From Phycisphaerales bacterium (GTDB taxonomy: Bacteria > Planctomycetota > Phycisphaerae > Phycisphaerales > UBA1924), in NCBI GenBank assembly GCA_029260495.1, contig JAJDDD010000010.1:1-64000 (forward strand): a stretch of DNA of 64,000 nt, in the 5' to 3' direction. The notes below the pieces were generated by a model. That model had not been told where the DNA came from. It worked only from the letters and a program-made list of their open reading frames with translations, and made no database searches. Both the position numbers and the translations under genes were made by a program. Positions within the stretch are counted from its first letter, which is position 1. Every line of letters starts with the position of its first letter. Below are positions 1 to 7,731 of the stretch, in pieces.

Positions 1-369
1 ATTGGTCACCATCACCGTCACATCAACCCCGCCCAGCGTGATCGTGTCGATCAGCCGGCCGTCCGTCGCAGACGTCATCCAGTCCTCTTCCGTTTGAAGC
101 ACCGCCAGCGCAATCTCCGTGCCCGACTGCGCCGCCCAATCAGCCGACGCCGCCAGTTCAACATTCATTCCTGCGTCCGGCGCATTCTCCTGCGCGACGA
201 GGTACAGCGTCGTCGCAGCCCCCGCAACGCCCAGCGCCACCAGCACCAGCATCATCGCCACACCGCTTCTTTGATCGGCGCCAAGGCCATCAGCGCGACC
301 AGCGAACGCAGAATCAGATGCGCGAAATGATTTTCGAGTCGGCGTCATGATGCGAATCTTTCGTGTCAT
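1..369 (-). CDS. Pseudopilin/GspK-like exported protein, N-terminal part (runs off left edge)
   Basis: The minus strand is open from an ATG at 369 to the window edge, giving 123 codons without a stop. About 35-40 polar residues (MTRKIRIMTPTRKS...) are followed by a hydrophobic stretch at roughly residues 40-56 (GVAMMLVLVALGVAGAATT) and then YLVAQENA, an arrangement seen in PilX/GspK-type minor pseudopilins that begin 'RSGVAMMLVL'. A second in-frame ATG at 348 is an alternative start. The remainder and the stop codon lie outside the window, so the family cannot be settled. A secretion or pilus role is inferred only from the N-terminus. Confidence 0.6.
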   Translation of the reverse strand, partial: MTRKIRIMTPTRKSFRASDSAFAGRADGLGADQRSGVAMMLVLVALGVAGAATTLYLVAQENAPDAGMNVELAASADWAAQSGTEIALAVLQTEEDWMTSATDGRLIDTITLGGVDVTVMVTN

Positions 370-734
370 TGTGCTCGCAAAATGCATTTGTTCACTTCCT
401 TGTTCGTGCCCTTCCAAACCCATCGCTGCTCGAGGTTGCGTCCCCGCCCACAGCCAGGCCGACATCACTCCTTTAAAGACATCGAATATATGCGTCTGTG
501 TTGCGCAGCCAACTTGCAGATCGCTCCCCCTCCACGCAGCACAATCAGCACACCCCGCCGCCGGGCTTATGCAACCCGCTCAGATGGAATGGAAACCAAA
601 CGCCCAATAACCGCGCGCCCACGGGCTTCCTTGCACCCAAGACGAGCTGGAGTTAGACCCGGATGACTCGCGTAACCGGTGCGGTGACAGTGAGATATGC
701 ACAGTCCCGCGTGTCGGTGCACAGTCACGCGCAA
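370..734. other. Intergenic stretch without a recognisable gene
   Basis: This lies between the partial pseudopilin gene and the tRNA, both on the minus strand. Short open frames are present on the plus strand, but they have no domain, no convincing ribosome-binding site and arginine/proline/cysteine-rich compositions typical of out-of-frame reading. It probably carries the promoter of the leftmost gene; no clear -35/-10 pair was found. Confidence 0.5.
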
Positions 735-807
735 TAGCCCCGCTCGGATTCGAACCGAGGACCTACCGATTATGAGCCGGCTGCTCTAACCACTGAGCTA
801 CGGGGCT
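735..807 (-). tRNA. tRNA with CAU anticodon (Met or Ile2)
   Basis: Read on the minus strand, the 73 nt fold into a full cloverleaf: acceptor AGCCCCG/CGGGGCT, D arm GCTC...GAGC, anticodon stem GCCGG/TCGGT with loop CTCATAA, and T arm CTCGG-TTCGAAT-CCGAG. The anticodon is CAU. The D-loop and the neighbourhood of the anticodon resemble tRNA-Ile2 (lysidine-modified) about as much as elongator tRNA-Met, so the amino acid is left open; an initiator is less likely because the acceptor end is fully paired. The 3' CCA is not encoded. Confidence 0.95.
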
Positions 808-1330
808 GAATATTCGTGGCTCGCGACAGTGGCGGGCCGGTGGATGGGGCGAGTCGATCTGGAAAGCGGTTTTTGCCATGCTCGCAAGTGGTGAGGATAG
901 CAGGGTGTGGGCCTCACCGTGGCGGGGCTTTGACAGACTGTGATGGTTTCGGATAGCCTCGCGGAGTCAGTGGTTCCCGATGTTTCGGCGTCGGGTGAAA
1001 ATGGGAAGTGTGGTGAAAAGCCACCGCGGACGCGCCGCCGTAAGAGGTGAGCCGCCGACCCTTGCAATCGCCACTGTCTGACTGATTGAGGCCGCAGCGA
1101 AGGCGCGTGCGGGAAATCAGTTGGATGGGAAGGCGGGGTCAGCGCAGAGCCTTGAGCCGGAAGACCTGCCCCTGATGTTTGGTTTCTCGCCTTCGCGACA
1201 TGGGGCGTCATCAGTGAGCTGCGCATTCTCTCGGCGTGATTGCTTTGGCGCGAACCACCCTGCTGCGACGGCTCTCTTTTTCTTGAGAGTCATCCCGCGC
1301 GACTCGGGATGGATGCAGGAGCGGTGTTTC
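808..1330. other. Intergenic stretch upstream of the dockerin operon
   Basis: Some 520 bases separate the tRNA from the first dockerin gene. Open frames cross it on both strands, including an in-frame upstream extension of the dockerin gene, but the only well-placed ribosome-binding site (AGGAG at 1317-1321) points to the start at 1331. No RNA gene or terminator was recognised. It should contain the promoters for the tRNA (minus) and the dockerin operon (plus). Confidence 0.5.
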
Positions 1331-2539
1331 ATGTTCAAGTGTAGATGTGCACGTGGGTGCGGGCTGTTGGTTCCTGGTGTTTTGGCGTCGATGTTTGCGC
1401 TGTCGTCTCGCGCTGGCGCGGAGGCGTTTGAAACGTATGGATCGTTTGTAGAGTTATCAGTTCCAGCGCCGGGCGCTGGCTCGTTTTTTTTGGTGGGCGA
1501 TGCGCTGACGGATGGGCGGCTGATTGCGCTCACGGGGCTGGATGTCTTCGTGGAGACAAGCGTGGGGGCTGGGGCCTTTGCGGTTGGCGCGAGCCTTGAT
1601 GGCGCCCTGGTTGGAGGCGGGACAGATCCCGCGTTTGTGCGCGTGAGTCCGGATGGCGCGAAGATTGCGATTGGCGCGGGCGCGGGGAAGCCGATCATCA
1701 TTGTTGATTCTGCCATGCTGGATGCGGCTGCCCCCCCACTCTTGACTGCGGGCGATGTGACTGTGTTCAACGTCGAACATTTTGACGCTGTGTGGATGGA
1801 CGCGGGGCATCTTGCGATTGCGACGAGTGATTTTGTGAGTCCGTCCATTGTCACGCTGCTGGATACGGAGTCTGACCCGGCGGCGCCTGACAATTCGGTC
1901 ATTCTCCTGGGCATTGGCGGGGGATCAGGGGGACTCGCGCTGCTGCCCACCGGCGAACTTGTGACCGGCAATGGGTTTGACATCTTCGCTGGCGGCTCGG
2001 AGACGGGAACACTGAAAGCGTTTGATCCGGCGCTGTGGGCGACGACTCCGGCGGACTTTGAGACGCAGGGCGTTGCGCTCGGTGAGTTGCTTTCAGCTGC
2101 GAATCTGTGTGTCGATGTTGATGGGAATCTTATGGTTGGCGGCGGAGATTTTGATGAAGGTGACGCAGGAGCCCTGGGCATTGTGCGCGCGCAGGCGATT
2201 CAGACTGCGATCAGTTCCGGGACGCCCTTTGACGCGATGGACCCGTCGCAGGTTCGCCGGCTGGATCCGGAGGGGTCGGGGTTTTCGTTCTACTCTTCGA
2301 TTTGCAATCGTGTGACGGGGGAGATTGTCGCATCGACGGGGACGCGGTGGTTTCGCACTTCGGGCGCGATCGCTGGCGACCTGGACGCGGATTGCAACGT
2401 GGGAGCTTCTGACCTTGCGCTGCTTCTTGGCATGTGGGGAAACTGTCCGCTGGAGGGCGCGTGCCATGCGGATCTTGAAGGCGACGGGAATGTTGGGGCT
2501 GGGGATCTTGCGATGCTGCTTGGGAGCTGGGCGCCATGA
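1331..2539 (+). CDS. Secreted protein with C-terminal dockerin-like module (first of a coupled trio)
   Basis: The product is 402 aa. The start at 1331 is chosen because AGGAG at 1317-1321 sits 9 nt upstream and a signal peptide follows directly (MFKCRCARGCGLLVPGVLASMFALSSRAGA, cleavage near residue 30). The middle is rich in Gly, Asp and beta-type sequence (for example GIGGGSGGLALLPTGELVTGNG), suggesting a beta-propeller-like fold; no enzyme motif was seen. The last ~55 residues form a dockerin-like EF-hand pair: DLDADCNVGASDLALLLGMWG and DLEGDGNVGAGDLAMLLGSW. The stop codon overlaps the next start (ATGA at 2536-2539), so the genes are translationally coupled. Function unknown; a cell-surface or extracellular location is likely. 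Confidence 0.8.
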   Translation: MFKCRCARGCGLLVPGVLASMFALSSRAGAEAFETYGSFVELSVPAPGAGSFFLVGDALTDGRLIALTGLDVFVETSVGAGAFAVGASLDGALVGGGTDPAFVRVSPDGAKIAIGAGAGKPIIIVDSAMLDAAAPPLLTAGDVTVFNVEHFDAVWMDAGHLAIATSDFVSPSIVTLLDTESDPAAPDNSVILLGIGGGSGGLALLPTGELVTGNGFDIFAGGSETGTLKAFDPALWATTPADFETQGVALGELLSAANLCVDVDGNLMVGGGDFDEGDAGALGIVRAQAIQTAISSGTPFDAMDPSQVRRLDPEGSGFSFYSSICNRVTGEIVASTGTRWFRTSGAIAGDLDADCNVGASDLALLLGMWGNCPLEGACHADLEGDGNVGAGDLAMLLGSWAP

Positions 2540-3738
2540 ACACGTTCAGGAAGCATGTGAGCGTGCGACTCGGTTGCCTGGCAGCGGGCGCCTTGCTGCT
2601 TTCGGGCAGTGGCGCGGCGATGGGAGGTGATTTTGCGACTGTCGTGATCGACTACCTGCCGGCGCCGGGGCAGTTCGTGAACAATCCACTTATTAATGAT
2701 CCTTCGCACGCGCTCGGTCCGCCGGTTGGCAGCGGCACGACAACGCCCAACAACACGAAAGTTGTGACGCTGGGCGGGTTTGGTGGCTCGATCACGCTTG
2801 GGTTTGATGAACCGGTGCTCGATGATCCGCTGAACCCAATGGGTCTGGATGCGATTGTGTTCTCCAACGCGACGTGGGTCGCGGGTGATCCGACTCGCCG
2901 TTTCGCTGAGGTGGCGACAATCGAGATCAGCCGTGATCAGAACGGGAACGGCGTTGCGGACGATCCGTGGTTTGTTGTTCCCGGCTCTTCGCTGCCTATG
3001 GCGCTGCTTGATGCGCATCGAACGCAAATGTGGGATGCGTCGGGCGCGACACCAACACCGCCGGAGGATGTTGGATGGTATCCAAGCGCAGCAATCTTTC
3101 CGAAGATTGGCGCCTCATATGAAACATGTGCATTTGAGCTGACTGCTGAGTTTGCTGGGAGTGTTCTGAACCATCCCGGCGGCGCAGGGGCTGTCCTTGA
3201 AACACATTCCGGCTATGCGGAGCTTTCGCCGACATTGTTGTTGGGAGACTTGTCGGGCGCTGACGGCGGAGTATTCGACAACTCGATTTCCAATCCGGAA
3301 GATGATCCTGCGATCAGCCCGGGTTTTTTCTACACGACGCCTGATGATCCATTCACGGTCGGGATTGACCGCGGGTCTGGCGGAGGCGATGCCTTTGATA
3401 TCGCGTGGGCGGTTGATCCTGTGACAGGCGCTTCGGCGAATCTTGATGGGTTTGATTTCATTCGCATAACAACGGCGATTGATGCGATCAATCCACCCTT
3501 TGGCGAAAAATCCGCTGAGATTGCAGCGGTTGCGAATGTGCGCAGCTTGCCGGTTCGGGCTGAGGATTTTAATGCGGATGGGCGGATCAACGCTCTTGAT
3601 CTTGCGATTGTGCTGGGCGCGTGGGGTGATTGTGTGAATGGCGGTTCGTGTGTTGGTGATATCAACGAAGACGATGTTGTCAATGCGGCGGATCTTGCGC
3701 TTGTTCTGGGCGCCTGGGGGAGCTATGTCGAAGGCTAG
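2536..3738 (+). CDS. Secreted protein with C-terminal dockerin-like module (second of the trio)
   Basis: The product is 400 aa and overlaps the preceding gene by 4 bp. A signal peptide is visible (MNTFRKHVSVRLGCLAAGALLLSGSGAAMG). The body contains repeated Asp/Gly/Asn-rich beta segments such as GGFGGSITLGFDEPVLDD and ISRDQNGNGVADDPWFVVPG, the latter calcium-loop-like, and resembles planctomycete surface proteins of unknown function. The C-terminus carries two dockerin-like repeats (DFNADGRINALDLAIVLGAWG and DINEDDVVNAADLALVLGAWG). It shares the dockerin type with three other proteins in the window. The next gene starts 14 bp before this one stops. Confidence 0.8.
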   Translation: MNTFRKHVSVRLGCLAAGALLLSGSGAAMGGDFATVVIDYLPAPGQFVNNPLINDPSHALGPPVGSGTTTPNNTKVVTLGGFGGSITLGFDEPVLDDPLNPMGLDAIVFSNATWVAGDPTRRFAEVATIEISRDQNGNGVADDPWFVVPGSSLPMALLDAHRTQMWDASGATPTPPEDVGWYPSAAIFPKIGASYETCAFELTAEFAGSVLNHPGGAGAVLETHSGYAELSPTLLLGDLSGADGGVFDNSISNPEDDPAISPGFFYTTPDDPFTVGIDRGSGGGDAFDIAWAVDPVTGASANLDGFDFIRITTAIDAINPPFGEKSAEIAAVANVRSLPVRAEDFNADGRINALDLAIVLGAWGDCVNGGSCVGDINEDDVVNAADLALVLGAWGSYVEG

Positions 3739-4567
3739 AGGTCGCAGCGGGTTGACGCTTGTTGAAACGATGGTTGTTGTCGCGGTGATTGCGATGCTGC
3801 TTGGCATAATGGCGCCGGCGCTGCGATCAAGCCGGGGGACGGCGCGTCGGGTGACGTGCAGCTCGAATGTGCGCCAGTTGCTCCTTGCCAATGATGTGTA
3901 TGCAGCGGAGCATGCTGGCAGATATGCGCCAGGGGCGGCGCGGTTCTTGGAGAATGTGCATCGCTGGCATGGAGCGCGATCCGCGACGAATGAACCGTTT
4001 GACGCTCGAGATGGAGCGCTCACAGCGTATCTGTCAGGCGAAGGGACGAGCACGATGGTGCGCGAGTGTCCGTCATTTTCACAGAGCCTTGAAGCGCTGG
4101 CTGAAAGCGGCGCCGGGTTTGAGCGGGCTGCGGGCGGGTATGGTTACAACAATGCATTTGTTGGTGTTGAACGGGCGCGGGATGCGACAGGGCGCTGGCG
4201 TTTGATTGTCGATGGCGGCGCCGGAGTTCGAGATCAGGTCGGGGCGCCGCAGCACAAGTTTGCGCAGCCGGTTCAATCGCTGGCATTCGCTGACGCAGCT
4301 CTTGCGAACGATCGGGCGCGAGATGGAGTTATCGAATACAGCTTTCTTGAGCCGCGTTTCTGGCCTGACGCCCCGACGGCGCGACCGGACCCTTCCATTC
4401 ACTTTCGACACGTGGGCCATGCGAATGCAGGCTGGCTAGATGGGCATGTGTCAAGCGAGCCACTTGCATTTACCTACACGAGCGGGCTGTCCGCACGCGA
4501 TGCTGGGATTGTGGACATCGGATGGTTTGGAAGTGATGACGATAATTCACTGTTTGATTATGACTAA
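3725..4567 (+). CDS. Type II secretion-style pseudopilin with H-X9-DG motif
   Basis: The product is 280 aa. The start at 3725 lies inside the end of the preceding gene, just after a GGGGGAG ribosome-binding site. The N-terminus MSKARGRSG-LTLVETMVVVAVIAMLLG is a classical prepilin signal: cleavage after Gly9, Glu at +5, then a hydrophobic helix. CSSNVRQLLLANDVYAAEH is typical of planctomycete DUF1559-like pseudopilins, and HVGHANAGWLDGHV (~residues 231-244) fits the H-X9-DG processing-associated motif. In planctomycetes such proteins are numerous and mostly uncharacterised. Co-transcription with two dockerin proteins is notable. Confidence 0.85.
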   Translation: MSKARGRSGLTLVETMVVVAVIAMLLGIMAPALRSSRGTARRVTCSSNVRQLLLANDVYAAEHAGRYAPGAARFLENVHRWHGARSATNEPFDARDGALTAYLSGEGTSTMVRECPSFSQSLEALAESGAGFERAAGGYGYNNAFVGVERARDATGRWRLIVDGGAGVRDQVGAPQHKFAQPVQSLAFADAALANDRARDGVIEYSFLEPRFWPDAPTARPDPSIHFRHVGHANAGWLDGHVSSEPLAFTYTSGLSARDAGIVDIGWFGSDDDNSLFDYD

Positions 4568-4588
4568 CTGACCGGATACACCTGAGGC

Positions 4589-5110
4589 ATGTCCGCTGAC
4601 CATCCATCTGAAGATGAGTTGTTCCAAAAGCTTGTTGAGTATCGGAGTCTTGAACACGTTCGCGCGTGCCATGTGGGCGAAGTGAATCAAGCTGTCCAGA
4701 CTTATCCGCGCTCTGCCAAGCTTTGGAATCTGCTCGGCGATTTGATTCACCTAATCGCCATATCGCTAAGATCTGGGGAGTTTGCGGATCTACCAACAGA
4801 TTTCGACGAGTTGGATTGCTACCGGCGAGCGATTCAGATTGACGACACCTATGCCGAAGCGTGGGAATCAATCGGTTTTGTCTTGGATATCAAGGACAAA
4901 CTCAAGACAGCCAAGAGAGCGTTCTTGAAGGCGATTGAACACGAAGGCTCTGCATATTGTTACGCAGGCCTCGCACGTGTTGAAGCTCAACTTGGGCGCC
5001 GAACCGAAGCAATAGAAGTGATCGAAGCAGGACTGGATTTATTTCCCCAGAATGAAGTGTTGGAATCCAAACGTCGCGAGATTGAAGAGGGCAGTTGGGA
5101 TCCTGACTAG
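4589..5110 (+). CDS. Small TPR-repeat protein
   Basis: The product is 173 aa with no signal peptide or membrane segment, so probably cytoplasmic. Residues ~70-165 contain two to three tetratricopeptide-like repeats (DELDCYRRAIQIDDTYAEAWESIGF, LKTAKRAFLKAIEHEGSAYCYAGLARVEAQLGRRTEAIEVIEAGLDLFP). The start has GAGG just upstream (CTGAGGC-ATG). Base composition is visibly more AT-rich than both neighbours. It is separated from the pseudopilin gene by only ~20 nt and converges with the DUF3179 gene. A protein-interaction role is inferred from the fold; no specific partner can be named. Confidence 0.75.
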   Translation: MSADHPSEDELFQKLVEYRSLEHVRACHVGEVNQAVQTYPRSAKLWNLLGDLIHLIAISLRSGEFADLPTDFDELDCYRRAIQIDDTYAEAWESIGFVLDIKDKLKTAKRAFLKAIEHEGSAYCYAGLARVEAQLGRRTEAIEVIEAGLDLFPQNEVLESKRREIEEGSWDPD

Positions 5111-5130
5111 CAAGCGTGCAGCAGCAATGT

Positions 5131-6540
5131 TCACCCATGCACGAGCAGCGTTTTGGGATAAGCCGCTTTCCAGGCGAACCAGAAGGCGCGGTGGGCTGGC
5201 AGGCGTTTGAGTTGCACGCCTCCTGGAGAGATGAGCGCGTCTTCGGTGACCTTCCATGTGACGCCGCGCTCGTCGCGGACGATATCGCGCCCGCCAAAGG
5301 ACGTGAAGCGCTGGCCGCCTGTTTCATAGACACGATTGGCGCCGGAGTCATCGGTCAGCACGACAAGATCCGTGCCGGAGACATAGTCATGATGCAGGCG
5401 CGCCTTACGCAGATATTTTATGGAGATCGCGACAGCGTCATCTTCATTGCCATTGAAGGCGAGACCCAGCACTTCGTCTTTATTGAGCAGCCGATAGTCA
5501 ATCTCCGGCACGTTGAACATGAGCGAATCGTTTGAGAAATAGTCGCGATACGCGGCGCCTTCGCGGTAGTCGCGTGTGTGCCCGGTGTCCCGAGAGAGGA
5601 CGGTTGTATCGGGATGCAACCGACGCCAGGCGCCCCATGTTGTTGTGACGACGCTGCGCCTGGGCAGCTGGACACCAGTTCCAACCAGAGGACCGACGAC
5701 GGGGCGCCCCCATAAGGTGCTCCAGAGGGATTGTGTCGCCTGGTCATACATGAGTTTGTTGGAGCGAAAGAGGAATCCGGACGTGCCAAGCTCATAATGC
5801 ACACCGTTGATGTCGGTGTCATAGACGATCATGGCGCCGCAGAGCGTGCAGTAGACGCCTGCGATGTTGACGCCGCCCAGTGTGTCAGTGAGGAGTTCGT
5901 GCCAGCCCAGAATGCGTTTGGGATAGGCGCGGGCGCTGCCGTTAATGAAGACAGCAAAGACAATGTCAGTGTCTGACAGGTAGCGAGCTTCTTCTGCCGA
6001 AATGATTGTCGGCTCTCGCAAAGGGGGGATGCCGTCTTGAACGATGCCTCCCCAGCGAACCTCATCCAGACGAATCTCAGTTGGATAGTCAATGGCGAAG
6101 TAGTGTCTGAATCGCTCGTCGTTCCGGCTGTAGAGGCGGGACTTGAAGGATGCATACTCTGGATGAAGCTCGATGTCCTGACTCCATAGCCAATCAAACC
6201 AACGGTTGATGTTGCGTGGGCGGGAGGCGCCGGTCTTCACTTCAAGTAGTTCAAAGAGTTGCGTCGCGATCGGGCTTGGCGCCGCCATGCGGATGGTCTC
6301 GATCGCCATGGGCACAAACGATTCCTGCCAATCGATATCGATCAAAGACAGGGCGTCATCACGGATCGCCTGATTGTCTGAGAAGAGGGCGAGGAACTCA
6401 TCGGGGCCGGCCTGAGGCGCTTCCGTACCGACAGGCTCTGTATCTGCGGCAGCGGTGCAGCCGCTGGGCACGCAGGCAACGACCACCAATACGGATGCGA
6501 AACCGAACCCAATAGCTGCACGGAGAGCGCGCGCCCGCAT
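5131..6540 (-). CDS. DUF3179 domain-containing exported protein
   Basis: The product is 469 aa. The start at 6540 is chosen because GAGAGGGAG lies 7-8 nt upstream and a signal sequence follows (MRARALRAAIGFGFASVLVVVACVPSGC), possibly a lipoprotein signal ending PSGC. The C-terminal two thirds match the DUF3179 pattern: an INGSARAYPKRILGWHELLTDTLGG segment, GVYCTLCGAMIVYD (paired cysteines), FRSNKLMYDQATQSLWS and GRPVVGPL, then DYFSNDSLMF. The family is widespread in planctomycetes and marine bacteria and its function is not established. Residues ~60-120 look alpha-helical and HEAT-like. It converges with the TPR gene and is divergent from msrB. Confidence 0.85.
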   Translation of the reverse strand: MRARALRAAIGFGFASVLVVVACVPSGCTAAADTEPVGTEAPQAGPDEFLALFSDNQAIRDDALSLIDIDWQESFVPMAIETIRMAAPSPIATQLFELLEVKTGASRPRNINRWFDWLWSQDIELHPEYASFKSRLYSRNDERFRHYFAIDYPTEIRLDEVRWGGIVQDGIPPLREPTIISAEEARYLSDTDIVFAVFINGSARAYPKRILGWHELLTDTLGGVNIAGVYCTLCGAMIVYDTDINGVHYELGTSGFLFRSNKLMYDQATQSLWSTLWGRPVVGPLVGTGVQLPRRSVVTTTWGAWRRLHPDTTVLSRDTGHTRDYREGAAYRDYFSNDSLMFNVPEIDYRLLNKDEVLGLAFNGNEDDAVAISIKYLRKARLHHDYVSGTDLVVLTDDSGANRVYETGGQRFTSFGGRDIVRDERGVTWKVTEDALISPGGVQLKRLPAHRAFWFAWKAAYPKTLLVHG

Positions 6541-6812
6541 CAATCGACTCCCTCTCAGCCTGCGATCGCCACCGTGGAGACCGCAGCTCAACTCGTGGGC
6601 ATCTTATCGCGCAAAAGCTGGTCAGCAGGCCTAACTGGCCTTTTGGCATGGGGTAAACATCCCCCAAAGCGCCAAAACACGGTCATATCCGCCCTGCGGC
6701 AAAGTTTTTTTACTTCTTCTTCTTCACTTGTCGGGTTGGTCCGAGAATAATCGCTCCCTCACATTGATTGTTGGTACGTGCAACTCTCGCTCGGTTTTAG
6801 CATCGAAGAACT

Positions 6813-7484
6813 ATGGCAAGAAGACTTCTTATCGCGGGAGTGTTGGGGACAACCGCGGTCATCGCGTGCCTGGCGACGGGCTGCGCTGAATCTTCTCCCG
6901 CGCCAGGCGCCGAGTCGGCTGTGATCGCGAAGAGTGATACAGGACCGCGGCCGGAGTTTGCGGCGCCAATCCCAGAAGCGCCCTCGTCTGCTGATTTCAA
7001 TGCCAAAGCGACGACTGACTCATCAACCTCACCTGGAGAGACCGGACTAAGAGCCCCGCCTATGACGAACGAAGCAACGGAAAGAACTGACGCAGAATGG
7101 CGCGAGGCGCTGACTCCGGAGCAATATCGCGTGATGCGGCTTAACGGGACAGAGCGCGCCTTCACCGGCGAATATTGGAACGCGAAGACTGTTGGCGACT
7201 ACCACTGTGCAGGATGCGGGCAGTTGCTCTTTTCATCGGATGGGAAATTTGAGTCCGGGTGTGGCTGGCCGAGTTTCTTTGAGCCGGCTGAGGATGCCCT
7301 GCTACAAGAGAAAGTAGACACTGCGTATGGCATGGTCCGCACGGAAATCCGCTGCGCACAGTGTGATTCGCACCTTGGGCATGTGTTTGAGGATGGCCCG
7401 CCCCCGACGGGCTTGCGGTATTGCATAAACTCTGTGTGTCTGAAGTTGCGCGCAGAGGAAACGGGGACAAGCGCGGAAGAGTGA
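6813..7484 (+). CDS. msrB: Lipoprotein-type peptide methionine-R-sulfoxide reductase MsrB
   Basis: The product is 223 aa. It reduces the R-epimer of methionine sulfoxide in proteins. The N-terminus [24 protein letters not shown] ends in a good lipobox (LATGC), so the enzyme is probably anchored in the envelope. A disordered linker of ~60 residues follows. The MsrB domain occupies ~residues 90-215: [23 protein letters not shown], zinc-binding CAGCG and [23 protein letters not shown] and the catalytic GLRYCINS. All key cysteines are present. A matching lipoprotein MsrA lies at 13556, in a separate transcription unit. Confidence 0.93.
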   Translation: MARRLLIAGVLGTTAVIACLATGCAESSPAPGAESAVIAKSDTGPRPEFAAPIPEAPSSADFNAKATTDSSTSPGETGLRAPPMTNEATERTDAEWREALTPEQYRVMRLNGTERAFTGEYWNAKTVGDYHCAGCGQLLFSSDGKFESGCGWPSFFEPAEDALLQEKVDTAYGMVRTEIRCAQCDSHLGHVFEDGPPPTGLRYCINSVCLKLRAEETGTSAEE

Positions 7485-7532
7485 GAGCGCCCGGTCGCGT
7501 GAGGGCGTGTTTGACGCCTGAGTGCGGCGAAT

Positions 7533-7560
7533 TTGGGCCTCTCTGAAGTTGGGCCTCTCT
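7533..7560. repeat. Direct repeat, two copies of a 12-mer
   Basis: TTGGGCCTCTCT occurs at 7533-7544 and again at 7549-7560, a period of 16 bases, immediately downstream of msrB. Tandem sites spaced at roughly one and a half helical turns could be an operator, but no regulator is known. Confidence 0.5.
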
Positions 7561-7649
7561 TTCGTGACAAGCTGGTCTGAGTGACAGGTGGTTGGCGCAG
7601 CGATGCGCGCGGCTGATCCGCGCGGGCTGTCGCGTTGAAACACACCGCC

Positions 7650-7677
7650 GGGACGGAGTTTCCGTTTCCTCCGTCCC
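7650..7677 (+). terminator. Perfect 9-bp hairpin between msrB and the kinase gene
   Basis: GGGACGGAG (7650-7658) pairs exactly with CTCCGTCCC (7669-7677) around a 10-nt loop. It is followed by ACCCCCTTGGG rather than a T tract, so it is not a canonical intrinsic terminator. It could be a processing or partial-termination structure that separates msrB from the two-component genes. Confidence 0.4.
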
Positions 7678-7731
7678 ACCCCCTTGGGCGTCCGGTGTCT
7701 CCTCACATCGGGCGCCCATTTTTCATAACAA

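Larger units (their letters stand above)
7485..7731. other. Intergenic spacer with a short direct repeat and a perfect hairpin
   Basis: Between msrB and the hybrid kinase gene. It contains two copies of TTGGGCCTCTCT (7533-7544 and 7549-7560) and a perfect 9-bp hairpin (7650-7677, listed separately). No gene is supported here. Confidence 0.5.

Noticed and set aside
735-807. Initiator tRNA(fMet)
   Set aside because: Position 1 pairs with 72 in the acceptor stem and the anticodon stem lacks the three G-C pairs typical of initiators.
1117-2181. 354-residue minus-strand open frame opposite the first dockerin gene
   Set aside because: Pro/Ser/Ala-rich antisense reading; the plus strand has a signal peptide, dockerin repeats and a ribosome-binding site.
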